A stretch of 64,000 nt of DNA from Arthrobacter sp. StoSoilB5 (GCF_019977235.1 NZ_AP024646.1:930001-994000), one strand, 5' to 3'. Shown: positions 1 to 8,747, numbered from the stretch's first letter. The notes: generated by a model not told the origin, from the letters alone. Made by a program: numbers and translations.

Positions 1-603
1 CAGGAGGACCTCCATTGCCTGGCGGAGTGGCCGCTTGGAACGAGGGACCGACGAGGCGATATCCATGAGGCGTGCGGGTTGTGACTCTGGGCGCTTGAGC
101 CAGTTACGAAGCGCTTCGATTCCGGTTTCGTAGCCGGCGCTTGCGCGAAGGCGAAAGGCGTCGACGATCGAGCGTTCAGGCGAGTAGATACCGATTCTCG
201 CCTCATCTTCCCCTTCGACCGCGATGCTTGAACGGCCGACGTCGAAGGTCGCCTTGTCGAAGATATGCCAGGTGACTTGGGCCGAGAGTTGCGGAGGGGT
301 CTTGCCGCGGGGCAAGGCCAAATCGATGCTGGACGGGATTTCGTCGATGAGCCCATGCCGGGCGAGGGCGCTGGTCAGGCAGATCGTGGCCAGGGGAGCC
401 TTTCGGGATGCTTCAAGCAGATCGATATCGGCCTCAATGCCCGTTCCGGCGATGTACAGCCCGGAGCCGATCCTCTCAACCAGGCCCGCGTCGCGCATTC
501 GGTACAGGCTCGCGTGAGAGACCCCGTGCTTTGCGGCCTCGGAGATGCTGAAGAGGCCGCGCGGAAGGCGCTCGACTAGGTGACTTTGGCGCTTCATGTT
601 CAT
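1..603 (-). CDS. AbiEi-type (type IV TA) antitoxin/transcriptional regulator, 3' end cut by window edge
   Basis: The reverse strand is open from an ATG at 603 to the window edge (201 codons, no stop), so the protein continues to the left. The N-terminus holds a helix-turn-helix (SEAAKHGVSHASLYRM followed by RDAGLVERIGSGLY), the signature of the AbiEi family of antitoxins and related regulators. The middle (TSALARHGL, DLALPRGKTPP, SPERSIVDAFRLR) also matches that family. A second in-frame ATG lies at 597. A perfect inverted repeat sits 6 bp upstream, as expected for negative autoregulation. In this family the antitoxin is usually followed by an AbiEii nucleotidyltransferase toxin. That gene would lie left of position 1 and is not seen, so the antitoxin role is inferred. 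It could also be a solitary AbiEi-like regulator. Confidence 0.8.
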   Translation of the reverse strand, partial: MNMKRQSHLVERLPRGLFSISEAAKHGVSHASLYRMRDAGLVERIGSGLYIAGTGIEADIDLLEASRKAPLATICLTSALARHGLIDEIPSSIDLALPRGKTPPQLSAQVTWHIFDKATFDVGRSSIAVEGEDEARIGIYSPERSIVDAFRLRASAGYETGIEALRNWLKRPESQPARLMDIASSVPRSKRPLRQAMEVLL

Positions 604-608
604 ATTCT

Positions 609-632
609 ACGACAGATAACTCTATCTGTCGT
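609..632. promoter_or_regulatory. Perfect inverted repeat, probable AbiEi operator
   Basis: Arms ACGACAGATA (609-618) and TATCTGTCGT (623-632) are exact reverse complements around a 4-bp spacer. The site ends 6 bp before the ATG at 603, so it overlaps the start region and any short leader. AbiEi antitoxins are known to bind inverted repeats in their own promoter; assigning this repeat to that role is inference from position. Confidence 0.7.
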
Positions 633-695
633 GGAAAATGACCACGCGAACGATGACGGCCAAGATGATGATCGTGACTGCGGCGGCCGCAATGA

Positions 696-1916
696 TTAAG
701 CGTCCCTGTCCTCAGGGACTTCCTCCTGCGGCACTGGTGTTCTGCCTTGACGTTCACGCTGGCCCTGCCGAAGCGCCAGCAGCGGAAACAGGAGCACAGA
801 GAGCATGCCGGCCCCAACGAGTGCTGACGAGATTCCGCTTGAAATGAACCCCTGATCCCTGCCAATGGCTGTGACGGCAACGATAATCGGCAGGCCGGTG
901 GCCCCGAAAAGCATGATCGCCCGTTTCTCGGCGAAAGTGGACCTCGGTGGGGCAGCAAGCATCGACGGCAGGCCCCGGACGATCAGCAGGAGGAGCACGA
1001 ACAGCGGGACCATTGCCAGGGCTGTCGGGCTGGACGTGAGTGCGCCGAGATCAAAATCGATGCCGGTATCGATGAAGAAGATGGGCACCAGAAAGCCGAA
1101 CGCGACGGCGTCGAGTTTGGTCTCGATCACCTTACGGTCCCGTTCGGGAGCACGCTCTATGGCCACCTTCCAGAGAACGCCCGCGGCGAATGCACCCAGT
1201 AACATGTCCAGTCCCAGGACCATGCTCAGCACTACGAGCACGGTGAGGATGAACATGATGGAGCGGACGGCGAACTGCCCGCTGGTGTGGAGGGTCCTCG
1301 TGACCTGCGAGTGGAACAGCGTGTGCCTTGCCCTGGAGGCCAGGAAGATCGCAATGCCGGTCAGGAAGACGAATCCGAGAAGCACCGCCGTTGCCGGACC
1401 CAGCTGCCTGCCGCTGAAGAACAGCGAGATTGCAATCAGCGGACCAAACTCGCCAGCTGCACCCAATGCAGTGACGGCGGTACCCATCGGGGATTTTGAT
1501 TCACCGGCATCGCGAAGAATGGGCAGCAATGTTCCCAATGCTGTGGAACACAGCGCCACACCGATGATGACGGCGGCCTCCGGCGTGGGGGACAGGAGAA
1601 AGCCCGCGCCAACGCCCGCTGCCAACGAGATCACCCAGCCCGCTGATGCGCGGATGGCGGGACGGCCCCGGATATCGGAAAAATCGATCTCGTTGCCGGC
1701 CACGAAGAAGAGGATCGCCAGCCCGAAATCAGCCAGGGTATCCGTGAACTGCGTGGATTGGATCCATCCCAACACGCTGGGACCCAGCAGGATTCCGAGG
1801 ACGATCTCGAACACCACCAGCGGCACCTTGACCGCCCGGTCAAGGAAGCGGACAGCAAGGGGCGCCGCCACGGCCAGTAAGGCGATCAAAACAAGGGATG
1901 TAGACAAGCCCTGCAT
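696..1916 (-). CDS. Cation:proton antiporter, CPA2 (KefB/NapA-like) family
   Basis: The 406-residue integral membrane protein has about 12 hydrophobic segments. Early motifs match the Na+/H+ exchanger domain of the CPA2 family: FEIVLGILLGPSVLGW (residues 36-51) and LFFVAGNEIDF (69-79). It should exchange Na+ or K+ for H+ across the cytoplasmic membrane. There is no TrkA-N or TrkA-C regulatory domain, and the C-terminus is a short charged tail. The ATG at 1916 is preferred over longer starts because CGGAGG lies 8 bp upstream and the upstream codons are not membrane-like. It is transcribed divergently from the RecQ gene. The ion carried cannot be told from sequence. Confidence 0.82.
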   Translation of the reverse strand: MQGLSTSLVLIALLAVAAPLAVRFLDRAVKVPLVVFEIVLGILLGPSVLGWIQSTQFTDTLADFGLAILFFVAGNEIDFSDIRGRPAIRASAGWVISLAAGVGAGFLLSPTPEAAVIIGVALCSTALGTLLPILRDAGESKSPMGTAVTALGAAGEFGPLIAISLFFSGRQLGPATAVLLGFVFLTGIAIFLASRARHTLFHSQVTRTLHTSGQFAVRSIMFILTVLVVLSMVLGLDMLLGAFAAGVLWKVAIERAPERDRKVIETKLDAVAFGFLVPIFFIDTGIDFDLGALTSSPTALAMVPLFVLLLLIVRGLPSMLAAPPRSTFAEKRAIMLFGATGLPIIVAVTAIGRDQGFISSGISSALVGAGMLSVLLFPLLALRQGQRERQGRTPVPQEEVPEDRDA

Positions 1917-2132
1917 CAGCGGTACCTCCGGTACCTTACCCGCTTCGAAGGAAAAGTATTCCAAAGCTACCGCCAGCCTTGGGATGACGCCATGAGTCCA
2001 GGCCTTCGGTAGGCCTCCAGAGTTATCCACAAGCAGGAAGAAGCGCACGACGCCGGGTCCCACCTCGCGTTAGTCTGGTTACCTCGGCTGAAGCAAGCGG
2101 CCGCAACACCCACTGTGCGGAGCCGTTTTCCG

Positions 2133-3818
2133 ATGTCCGATGATCCAGCCCTGGGCGCCCTTGCGGCGTCTTCCTTTTCCCTGCCAAAGCTCCGCGAGGG
2201 CCAGCTCGCAGCCATGAACGCGCTCGCGGGTGGCCGCGACGTCCTGGCCGTCATGCCCACTGGGTACGGTAAATCAGCCACCTACCAAGTGGCAGCCAAG
2301 TACCTTTACAACCAAACGGGACGCCCCGCCGTCGTGGTTTCTCCGTTGATCGCCCTGCAGGAAGACCAGCTGGACGGACTGAACGGGCAGCTGGGTGACG
2401 GCGTGGCCGTCGCGATCAATTCCTCCCATAGTGACTCGGAAGTGGAGGACGCCTGGGAAGCAGCCGAGTCCGGCAAAGCGACTTTCGTGTTTCTGGCCCC
2501 CGAACAGTTGGCCAAAAAGGAGACCGTGGACCGCATAGCCAAGTTGCACATCACCCTGTTCGTGGTTGATGAGGCCCACTGCGTCTCCTCATGGGGTCAT
2601 GACTTCCGCCCCGATTACCTTGATCTGGGAAATGTCCGTGAAAGATTGGGAAACCCTCCGGTGGCAGCCCTTACCGCCACGGCCTCACCTCCGGTGCGCG
2701 ATGAGATTCTGGAACGGCTGGGCATGAAGGATCCGCTGGTCCTGGTCCGTGGCTTTGACCGGCCCAACATAAGCCTTGACGTGGTCCGCCACCAAGAGGA
2801 CAAAGGTAAGCGAAAAGCCGTCCTGGAGCAGGTTGCTGCGCTGGCCAAGGGAGGAGAACGGGGGCTCCTGTACGCCGCCACCCGCAAGGACACGGAAAAG
2901 TACGCCACCAAACTCGTAAAGGAAGGGCTCCGCGCCGAGGCCTACCACGCGGGCCGGTCGGATGCTGACCGGGAGCGCATCCATGAGCAGTTTCTGGACG
3001 ATGAGCTCGACGTCGTGGTTGCCACAACCGCTTTCGGCATGGGAATCAACAAACCCAATGTGCGGTTCGTCGTCCATGCCGACATTCCGGAATCACTGGA
3101 TGCCTATTACCAGGAAATCGGCCGTTCCGGACGGGACGGGAAACCGGCCGGCGCCATACTGCACTACCGCGAGGAGGATCTTGGCCTTCGGAAGTTCTTC
3201 GGCACGCATTCACCTGACCCGGATTCGCTCCTGGCAGTCCTGAAGATCCTGAAAGCCGCAGGCGCTCCTGCCCCCAAGGGCGCGCTCGCGGAGTTGACGG
3301 GATTCCCTGTCCGTCGCCTCACTGGGCTCGTCAACCAGCTGGAGGAAGCAGGCGCCGTCACCACGGGTAAGCGCGGCATCCGCCTGGCGTCCAAAGCCAA
3401 GCTGCCGGCCCTGGTGGCCCGCGCCGTCGAACTGGCCGAAGCCCGCCAGCGCGTTGACCAGTCCCGGCTCACGATGATGCGCGCATACGCGGAGACGGAT
3501 GGCTGCCGTCGGCAGTTCCTGCTGGGCTACTTCGGTGAAGAACTTTCCAAGCCGTGCGGCAATTGTGATGCATGCGCCGATGCTTCCAAAGCCAGCGATG
3601 CTTTTCACAGCGCAGATGAAGAGCGTGACGCAGATGAACAGCGTGCTGGAGAAAGCGATCCATTCCCGGTGCAGTCCGCCGTGATGCACAAGGAATGGGG
3701 TCCGGGCCTGGTGATGAGGCATGAGGACGATGTCATCACCGTCCTGTTCGAACAGGAGGGGTACAAGACGCTCTCCCGCAGTGCAGTTGTGGAGCATGAA
3801 CTCCTGAAACCCGCATAG
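2133..3818 (+). CDS. RecQ-family ATP-dependent DNA helicase
   Basis: The 561-residue superfamily 2 helicase unwinds DNA 3'-5' in recombination and repair. Visible motifs are Walker A PTGYGKS (42-48), the DEAH box VVDEAHCVSSWGHDF (about 143), GFDRPNIS, the motif V/VI block TTAFGMGINKP...YYQEIGRSGRDG, and a zinc-binding Cys set (CRRQFLLGYFGE then CGNCDAC) near residues 457-481. There is no HRDC domain. Instead a short acidic linker leads to a C-terminal segment (MHKEWGPGLVM to the end) that resembles a small beta domain found on actinobacterial RecQ-like proteins. ATG 2133 is chosen with GGAG about 10 bp upstream; an in-frame GTG at 2115 is the alternative. Confidence 0.92.
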   Translation: MSDDPALGALAASSFSLPKLREGQLAAMNALAGGRDVLAVMPTGYGKSATYQVAAKYLYNQTGRPAVVVSPLIALQEDQLDGLNGQLGDGVAVAINSSHSDSEVEDAWEAAESGKATFVFLAPEQLAKKETVDRIAKLHITLFVVDEAHCVSSWGHDFRPDYLDLGNVRERLGNPPVAALTATASPPVRDEILERLGMKDPLVLVRGFDRPNISLDVVRHQEDKGKRKAVLEQVAALAKGGERGLLYAATRKDTEKYATKLVKEGLRAEAYHAGRSDADRERIHEQFLDDELDVVVATTAFGMGINKPNVRFVVHADIPESLDAYYQEIGRSGRDGKPAGAILHYREEDLGLRKFFGTHSPDPDSLLAVLKILKAAGAPAPKGALAELTGFPVRRLTGLVNQLEEAGAVTTGKRGIRLASKAKLPALVARAVELAEARQRVDQSRLTMMRAYAETDGCRRQFLLGYFGEELSKPCGNCDACADASKASDAFHSADEERDADEQRAGESDPFPVQSAVMHKEWGPGLVMRHEDDVITVLFEQEGYKTLSRSAVVEHELLKPA

Positions 3819-3838
3819 GTACTTGCCCGCGGAATGGC

Positions 3839-4258
3839 TCAGGTGTTCAGTTCCAGCATCAGGGCGGGCAATTCGTCGGCGAGTTCGCGGGCAAGGAACC
3901 CGAGCGGGCCCAGCTTGCTGGCCAAGCGGTCCGCTGCGGCGGCGTGGAGGTGTGTTCCCCAGCAGGCAGCCTGTGCGCCGCTGGTTCCACGCGCCCGGAG
4001 ACCGGTGATGGCACCGGCCAGTACGTCTCCGCTGCCCGACGTACCCAGGCCTCCGTACCCGGTGGTGATCTTCCATAGTTTCGGTTCCTCAGGTGCTTCC
4101 CCAGGTGGCCGTGCGATCACGCCCTGGCAGCTCACCACTGCGCCGTATTGTTCGGACAGGGCGGCTACGTCTGTTTCCAAGTGGTTTGCGTCCCGTCCCA
4201 GCAGGATTGCTGCCTCGGAAACCCACTCCCTCCCCTGGTCCTTGCCAAATGCAGAACA
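3839..4258 (-). pseudogene. C-terminal remnant of ADP-dependent NAD(P)H-hydrate dehydratase
   Basis: The reverse strand encodes the C-terminal ATP-site half of the YjeF-C/NnrD carbohydrate-kinase-like fold, including the hallmark GTSGSGDVLAGAITGL and the following helix (AACWGTHLHAAAADRLA). The full enzyme is about 270-300 residues. Here the frame is closed by a TAG at 4259-4261, giving at most 139 codons, and recognisable similarity starts near 4228. The N-terminal half is absent before the next gene at 4409. The enzyme normally repairs hydrated NAD(P)H. A TTG at 4180 could start a 113-residue peptide, but it would lack half the active site. Loss by deletion is inferred; a sequencing error cannot be excluded but would not restore the missing half. 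Confidence 0.7.
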
Positions 4259-4408
4259 CTACCCACTGCGTACCCATGGGGACCAAAGACTAAACGCACG
4301 ACGGCGACCTTCCGTGCAGCGCTGGCGGCCACCCGGCGTCGAATCTTATCGACAGGTGAAGACTGTCAAGCCCTGTTGCCCGGACTCACGGTGAAGTAAG
4401 TTGCTCGC

Positions 4409-5728
4409 ATGGAGGACACATACCAAGTCATCGTGGTGGGTGCCGGCTTTGCAGGCGTTGCGGCAGCCAAAAAACTAGGCCGGAAGGGCGTACGCGTCCT
4501 GTTGATCGACTCGAACAACTACCACCAGTTCCAGCCGCTCCTTTATCAATTGGCTACTTCCCAGATCGGGGTTTCAGCCATTACGCGCCCGCTGCGCTCC
4601 GTTTTTCGCCGCTACAAGACCGTCAAAGTCCTGACGGCGAGTGTTGCCTCCATTGATGCTTCGCAACGGTCAGTCACCACCTCCGATGGCGTGAGTTTGC
4701 GGGCGGAGATCCTGGTCATCGCGGTAGGTGCCGTTCCCAACTTCTTCAACACCCCAGGTGCCGAGCAACATGCTTTCCCGCTGTACTCCGTTACGGACGC
4801 CACCAGGCTAGGCACCGCCATTACGCGGCTGCTTGATCAGGCAGATAGAACCTCTGACGGTCTTGTGGATGTCGTCGTGGTCGGAGGAGGTCCCACTGGT
4901 GTGGAGACGGCCGGAGCCATGGCTGAAAACGTCAAATATATGGTGCGCAAATACTTCTCGGCCGAGCTTGCTGCCCGGTGCCGCGTGCACTTGGTGGACA
5001 TGGTTCCCAGCGTGTTGAACATGTTTTCCACGAAGTCCCAGCGGTACGCCACCGAACGTCTTCGGAAGGTGGGCGTCCAGTTGCATATGGGGGTGGGCGT
5101 TACCGAGGTACGCAGCGATGGCGTGGCGTTGGCTGATGGGAGCTTCGTCCCCGCGCAGATCGTTGTTTGGGCCGGCGGGTTGAAAGCCGGAGACCTCATC
5201 AGCACTTCGGGGCTGACGCAGGGCAAAGGTGGGCGTGTGGATGTTCGTCCAGACCTGACCGCCCCGGATGTGGATGGTGTGTACGTCATCGGCGATGCTG
5301 CCAACATCACCGATTCCACTGGCGCGAAGTTGCCCCAGCTCGGCTCCGTGGCCCAACAGGCCGGAAAATGGGCAGCCGCCAACATCCTCGCGCAGCTTAC
5401 GGGAGGTAGCCCTACTCCCTTCCGCTACGTCGACAAGGGCTATATGGCGATGGTCGGACGCGGTGCTGCCGTGGCAGAACTTGGTCGCAAACGAATCCAG
5501 TTGCAGGGCCTTTTCGCCTTCTTGTCCTGGCTCTTGGTTCACTTGGCGCTGTTGTCCGGGGTCCAGCAGAAAGTCCGTGCACTGTTTTCCTGGCTCAACG
5601 GATACCTCCTTCACAGCCCCGCGCAGGTTGTGGTCAGCGGCCCAACCGAGAAGGAGCTTGCCGGGCCGATTCCTCCCGAGCTCCCTCCGGCCCCATCAAC
5701 GGATGCAGGCCTGGAAACGAAGAACTAG
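4409..5728 (+). CDS. NAD(P)/FAD-dependent oxidoreductase, type II NADH dehydrogenase (NDH-2)-like
   Basis: The 439-residue flavoprotein has two dinucleotide-binding folds: FAD-binding VVGAGFAGVAAAKKLG (9-24) and NAD-binding VVVGGGPTGVETAGAMAE (about 156-173). The second FAD motif (DGVYVIGDAANI) lies near residue 290. The family moves electrons from NADH to quinone at the inner face of the membrane without pumping protons. The C-terminal hydrophobic stretch (FAFLSWLLVHLALLSG) fits the membrane-anchoring region of NDH-2. A conserved GSVAQQAGKWAAANI segment also fits. The start ATG has no strong ribosome-binding site. It appears to be a single-gene unit. The electron acceptor cannot be proven from sequence. 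Confidence 0.87.
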   Translation: MEDTYQVIVVGAGFAGVAAAKKLGRKGVRVLLIDSNNYHQFQPLLYQLATSQIGVSAITRPLRSVFRRYKTVKVLTASVASIDASQRSVTTSDGVSLRAEILVIAVGAVPNFFNTPGAEQHAFPLYSVTDATRLGTAITRLLDQADRTSDGLVDVVVVGGGPTGVETAGAMAENVKYMVRKYFSAELAARCRVHLVDMVPSVLNMFSTKSQRYATERLRKVGVQLHMGVGVTEVRSDGVALADGSFVPAQIVVWAGGLKAGDLISTSGLTQGKGGRVDVRPDLTAPDVDGVYVIGDAANITDSTGAKLPQLGSVAQQAGKWAAANILAQLTGGSPTPFRYVDKGYMAMVGRGAAVAELGRKRIQLQGLFAFLSWLLVHLALLSGVQQKVRALFSWLNGYLLHSPAQVVVSGPTEKELAGPIPPELPPAPSTDAGLETKN

Positions 5729-5974
5729 CTCGAGTTGCTGCAGCGCCCTGCGCTCCCGTTCGTTTAGATGCATGGTTGTCCCTCCCATGTAGCGCTAAGG
5801 CTCCTCGGTGCGATCGGTGAGCCAACCGGTTCCTTCAAGGAATTCCAGCGGCACAATAAGCTAAGCATGCTTACTAAATGCTCCGCAAGGGAAATTTCCG
5901 GACCCTCATTCCGGCCAGCGTCGACTTGGTGGACTGACTACGATGGCAAGTAGGAACCCCAAACAAGGAGCACA
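5729..5974. other. Intergenic region with two short perfect palindromes
   Basis: No gene is supported here. Two exact dyads are visible: TTCCTTCAAGGAA (5830-5842) and TAAGCATGCTTA (5862-5873). Both lie upstream of the YqeY gene and could be operator sites. AAGGAG at about 5963 is the ribosome-binding site of the next gene. Confidence 0.4.
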
Positions 5975-6436
5975 ATGTCACTGAAAGACCGCCTCAAAGC
6001 AGACGTCGTTGGCCACATGAAGGCGGGCAACAAGACAGCGCTCACCACCGTGCGGAACGTCCTGGGTGAGATCAGCACCCGCGAAAAGTCGGGCAAAACG
6101 CCCATCGAGTTGGACGATGCGCAGGTTACTTCACTGCTCCAAAAGGAAGCTGCAAAACGTCGGGATACCGCGCGCATCTACACCGAAGCCGGGGAAACAG
6201 ACAGGGCAGCCGCCGAAGTTGCGGAGGCTGAGATTATTGAGGCGTACCTCCCCAAGCCGCTAAGCCGCGAAGAAGTGGAAGGCATCGTCGACGAAGCCAT
6301 CGCCGACTTGAAAGCCGACGGGCAGGAACTCTCAATGCGTTCCATCGGCGCCGTCATGAAGCCGGTCACGGCCAAGGTTGCAGGACGCTTCGACGGCAAG
6401 ACCGTCAGCGAGATCGTGCGAAGTCGCCTGGGCTAA
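5975..6436 (+). CDS. GatB/YqeY domain-containing protein
   Basis: This 153-residue soluble protein matches the YqeY family along its whole length: an N-terminal helical part (MSLKDRLKADVVGHMKAGNKTALTTVRN...), the YLPKPLSREEVEGIVDEAI segment in the middle, and the closing block GAVMKPVTAKVAGRFDGKTVSEIVR. The fold resembles the tail of GatB, the tRNA-binding part of the Glu-tRNA(Gln) amidotransferase. YqeY itself has no settled function, although a link to tRNA or aminoacyl-tRNA quality is often assumed. The start is well supported by AAGGAG 7 bp before the ATG. It stands alone between intergenic regions. Confidence 0.9.
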   Translation: MSLKDRLKADVVGHMKAGNKTALTTVRNVLGEISTREKSGKTPIELDDAQVTSLLQKEAAKRRDTARIYTEAGETDRAAAEVAEAEIIEAYLPKPLSREEVEGIVDEAIADLKADGQELSMRSIGAVMKPVTAKVAGRFDGKTVSEIVRSRLG

Positions 6437-6465
6437 GACCCGCCCGCTGGTTCGCCCTTGGCGAG

Positions 6466-7197
6466 TCAGCCGATCCCAAGCAGCCACCGCAAAGTCTCGG
6501 CATTGCGCACGGCGTTACCTCCGCCGTCGTTGTTGAAATAGGCGTACACGTCCTTGCCCATGCTGCTCCACTCACGGATCCGATCCGCCCACCAGCGAAG
6601 ATCCTCCTCCGAATACGAGCCGCCATAGAGGTGCTCGGTATCCGGCCCGTGCAGCCGGACGTAAACGAATGGTGCGGTGGCGCGGAGGATGCACGGCAGG
6701 TTGGCGCCGCTCATGATGCAGTAGGCGGACTCGTGGCGTTCAAGCAACGCGTATACGTCAGGGTGGTCCCAGCTATCGTGCCGGAACTCCACCGCCACGC
6801 GAATCCAGTGGGGTAGGGCTGCGAGGAAGTAATCGAGGCGGGCATCATCGCGGGCAAAACCAGGAGGAAGCTGGACAAGCAGCACAGCCCTTTTGTCGCC
6901 CAGTTCATGCCAGCAACGGGTGATCCGTTCCACCCAAACTTCCGGGCTGTAAAGCTTCTTCCCGTGCGTGAGGCCTCTGGGCGCCTTGACCGACATCGCA
7001 AATCCTGGAGGCAGGCGGTCATGCCAGCTCTTGAATGCCGTGTCCCGGGGCCAGCGGTAAAAACTCGCGTTGAGCTCTACCGTGTCGAAGCGCGCAACGT
7101 AGTGGGCCAGGCGCTTGGATGTTGGTAGACCCGGCGGGTAGAGCGCGTTCTCCCAATGGTCGTAGCTCCAGCCCGAGGTACCGATGCGGATAGTCAC
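6466..7197 (-). CDS. DUF72 (YecE-like) domain-containing protein
   Basis: The 243-residue protein has the DUF72 signatures: the N-terminal IGTSGWSYDHWENALYPPG, FDTVELNASFYRWP, FAMSVKAPRGLTH, LVQLPPGFARDD, VAVEFRHDSWDHPDVYALL and the C-terminal YAYFNNDGGGNAVRNA. The family adopts a TIM-barrel-like fold and has no established biochemical role, although a metal-dependent hydrolase or endonuclease-like activity has been suggested for relatives. It is convergent with the YqeY gene (29 bp between stops). No operon partner is visible. Confidence 0.88.
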   Translation of the reverse strand: MTIRIGTSGWSYDHWENALYPPGLPTSKRLAHYVARFDTVELNASFYRWPRDTAFKSWHDRLPPGFAMSVKAPRGLTHGKKLYSPEVWVERITRCWHELGDKRAVLLVQLPPGFARDDARLDYFLAALPHWIRVAVEFRHDSWDHPDVYALLERHESAYCIMSGANLPCILRATAPFVYVRLHGPDTEHLYGGSYSEEDLRWWADRIREWSSMGKDVYAYFNNDGGGNAVRNAETLRWLLGIG

Positions 7198-7295
7198 GGT
7201 GTGGATGGTAGTCCTCGTGAACGCGATTAACAGCTCATGTCACGCGTCAGCTCGGGCGTCCGGAGGCCACGACCAATGCTCGGATGCTCTTCTGC

Positions 7296-7538
7296 TCAGG
7301 ACTGGATGCCCGCCCTGGCGATCAATGCCTGGAGATCTTCGGCGACCTTGGCCACCTCGCGCTGCCTTGCGTTCCGCGTCGACTGTGCGTCGTGGGTGGA
7401 TGATCGCATTACGCGGGGAGAAATGCGTGTCCGGGCGTTGGGACGGAATGCGCCATCGCGTCCAATCCTGGGTTCACGTACGGGTGCGTCGACGGTGACG
7501 CGGCCCTGGAGGGGGTCGTGGAAAAGTGGGAGATTCAT
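7296..7538 (-). CDS. Possible small hypothetical protein (80 aa)
   Basis: I do not recognise this frame. It opens at an ATG (7538), keeps a mostly G/C third codon position and ends with a clear amphipathic helix (REVAKVAEDLQALIARAG). It is rich in Arg and has no signal peptide or membrane segment. The ribosome-binding site is weak (GGAATGG). It lies in the otherwise empty 7198-7660 gap between the DUF72 gene and the LacI gene. No other structure was seen in that gap. It may be a real short protein, a decayed gene end, or chance coding. Confidence 0.3.
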   Translation of the reverse strand: MNLPLFHDPLQGRVTVDAPVREPRIGRDGAFRPNARTRISPRVMRSSTHDAQSTRNARQREVAKVAEDLQALIARAGIQS

Positions 7539-7660
7539 GGTCCATTCCGGGATAACAGGATGTGAACTTTGATCCTGACATGCACGACTCCAGCCCGGTA
7601 TGGACAGGTGCCTACCAGCACCGCGAGAGACTGTGCACATGTCCATGCCACGCCGGGGTG

Positions 7661-8692
7661 CTACCTGCCGGCGGGCTCCGCAGTCGTCTTCCTGACGATC
7701 AACCGCGGCGGAACGAGGATGTGTTCCGACTCGCTGCGGCCCTCGATCCGGGAGAGCAGCAGTTCCGCCGCCTGGCGGCCCATTTGCACGCCGGATTGAT
7801 CGACTGTAGTCAGGCCTATGGGCGGGAGCGACGCGGCCGGCACATTGTCGTAGCCCACCAAGGAGATGTCCCCGGGGATATTGATCCCAGCGTCGAACAG
7901 GCTTGTGAAGGCTCCGAGGGCGGCGACGTCCGCGCCGCCGTGGAGCGCAGTGGGGCGCTCGGCAATTCGTCGGTTTGCTATTGACCGCCCCGCCTCCAAG
8001 CCACTTTCGTAGCCCCATCGGCCAGGAACGTGGTCAATGTAGTCCTCAAGGCCATGCTTTTTCATCGCGAGGTCGTAGCCGTGGCGGCGGACGGTTTGTG
8101 GCATTCCCGGCTCGCTCTCCGGCTGGGTGTTGGCCAGCATGGAAATCCGTTCGTGGCCCAGCGAGACGAGGTGATCCACGATGATTGCGCTGCCCGCGAT
8201 GTCGTCGCTTGCCACGGTGTCGAAGTACTTTGCGGGTCCATGGCGGCCGAGGACTACGACGGGGATGGTACGGCCGAGACGCTCCAGTTCCTCATTGGGT
8301 CCGAAGGGTGCGATCAGCAGCAAACCATCCATGCGGCGGTCCACCATGGCTTCGATGAGCTTCTTTTGGGCGTCAAGGCCATGCCGCGCCTGGCCGATGA
8401 GAACTTGGTACCCAAGTTCCTCGGCGACGTCGCGGACGCCCTCAACCAGGACGGAAAAGAACGTATTGGAGAGGTCCACCAAGAAGACGCCCAAAGTGTA
8501 GCTGTTGCCGCGCATGCCCCGGGCAAGAGCTAGCGGCCGGTAGTTCAGGAGGGCCATGGTCTCCTCTACCTTGGCCCGCATGGCGGGGCTGACACCGTAC
8601 GCGTTGCGCAGGACCTTGGACACGGCGGCCCGCGAAACGCCGGCTTGCTCAGCAACGTCGCTGATGGTTGCGCGTTTCAGCTGCTCGGTCAT
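7661..8692 (-). CDS. LacI-family transcriptional regulator of the rhamnoside locus
   Basis: The 343-residue repressor begins with a canonical LacI helix-turn-helix (ATISDVAEQAGVSRAAVSKVLRN) and hinge helix (LNYRPLARGM), followed by a periplasmic-binding-protein-like sugar-sensing domain (LGVFLVDLSNTFFSVLVEGV, FDTVASDDIAGSAIIVDHLV, GDISLVGYDNV). The start ATG at 8692 is chosen because GGAGG lies 8 bp upstream; an in-frame ATG at 8707 is less likely. It is divergent from the ABC transporter/rhamnosidase operon, and two near-identical palindromes lie between them. It probably represses that operon and itself. The effector is unknown; rhamnose or a rhamnoside is inferred from the neighbouring GH78 gene. 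Confidence 0.9.
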   Translation of the reverse strand: MTEQLKRATISDVAEQAGVSRAAVSKVLRNAYGVSPAMRAKVEETMALLNYRPLALARGMRGNSYTLGVFLVDLSNTFFSVLVEGVRDVAEELGYQVLIGQARHGLDAQKKLIEAMVDRRMDGLLLIAPFGPNEELERLGRTIPVVVLGRHGPAKYFDTVASDDIAGSAIIVDHLVSLGHERISMLANTQPESEPGMPQTVRRHGYDLAMKKHGLEDYIDHVPGRWGYESGLEAGRSIANRRIAERPTALHGGADVAALGAFTSLFDAGINIPGDISLVGYDNVPAASLPPIGLTTVDQSGVQMGRQAAELLLSRIEGRSESEHILVPPRLIVRKTTAEPAGR

Positions 8693-8724
8693 TTGGCTTC
8701 CCTCCATTGCCTTCTTCCGTAATT

Positions 8725-8738
8725 GTAGATTGATCTAC
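8725..8738. promoter_or_regulatory. LacI-type operator O1
   Basis: GTAGAT-TG-ATCTAC is a perfect dyad centred between 8731 and 8732. It lies upstream of the -35 box of the transporter promoter and 33 bp upstream of the regulator's ATG. It is nearly identical to the second site at 8785-8798. Confidence 0.75.
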
Positions 8739-8747
8739 GAAAAACTC

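Noticed and set aside
865..1995. 376-codon plus-strand frame opposite the antiporter
   Set aside because: Ser/Arg-rich antisense product with no domain; the antiporter is clear.
4324..4341. 18-bp block resembling one arm of the hairpin before sdaA (reverse of 42521-42538)
   Set aside because: 17 of 18 match, but the rest of the element is missing, and similar strings occur inside coding regions, so chance is likely.
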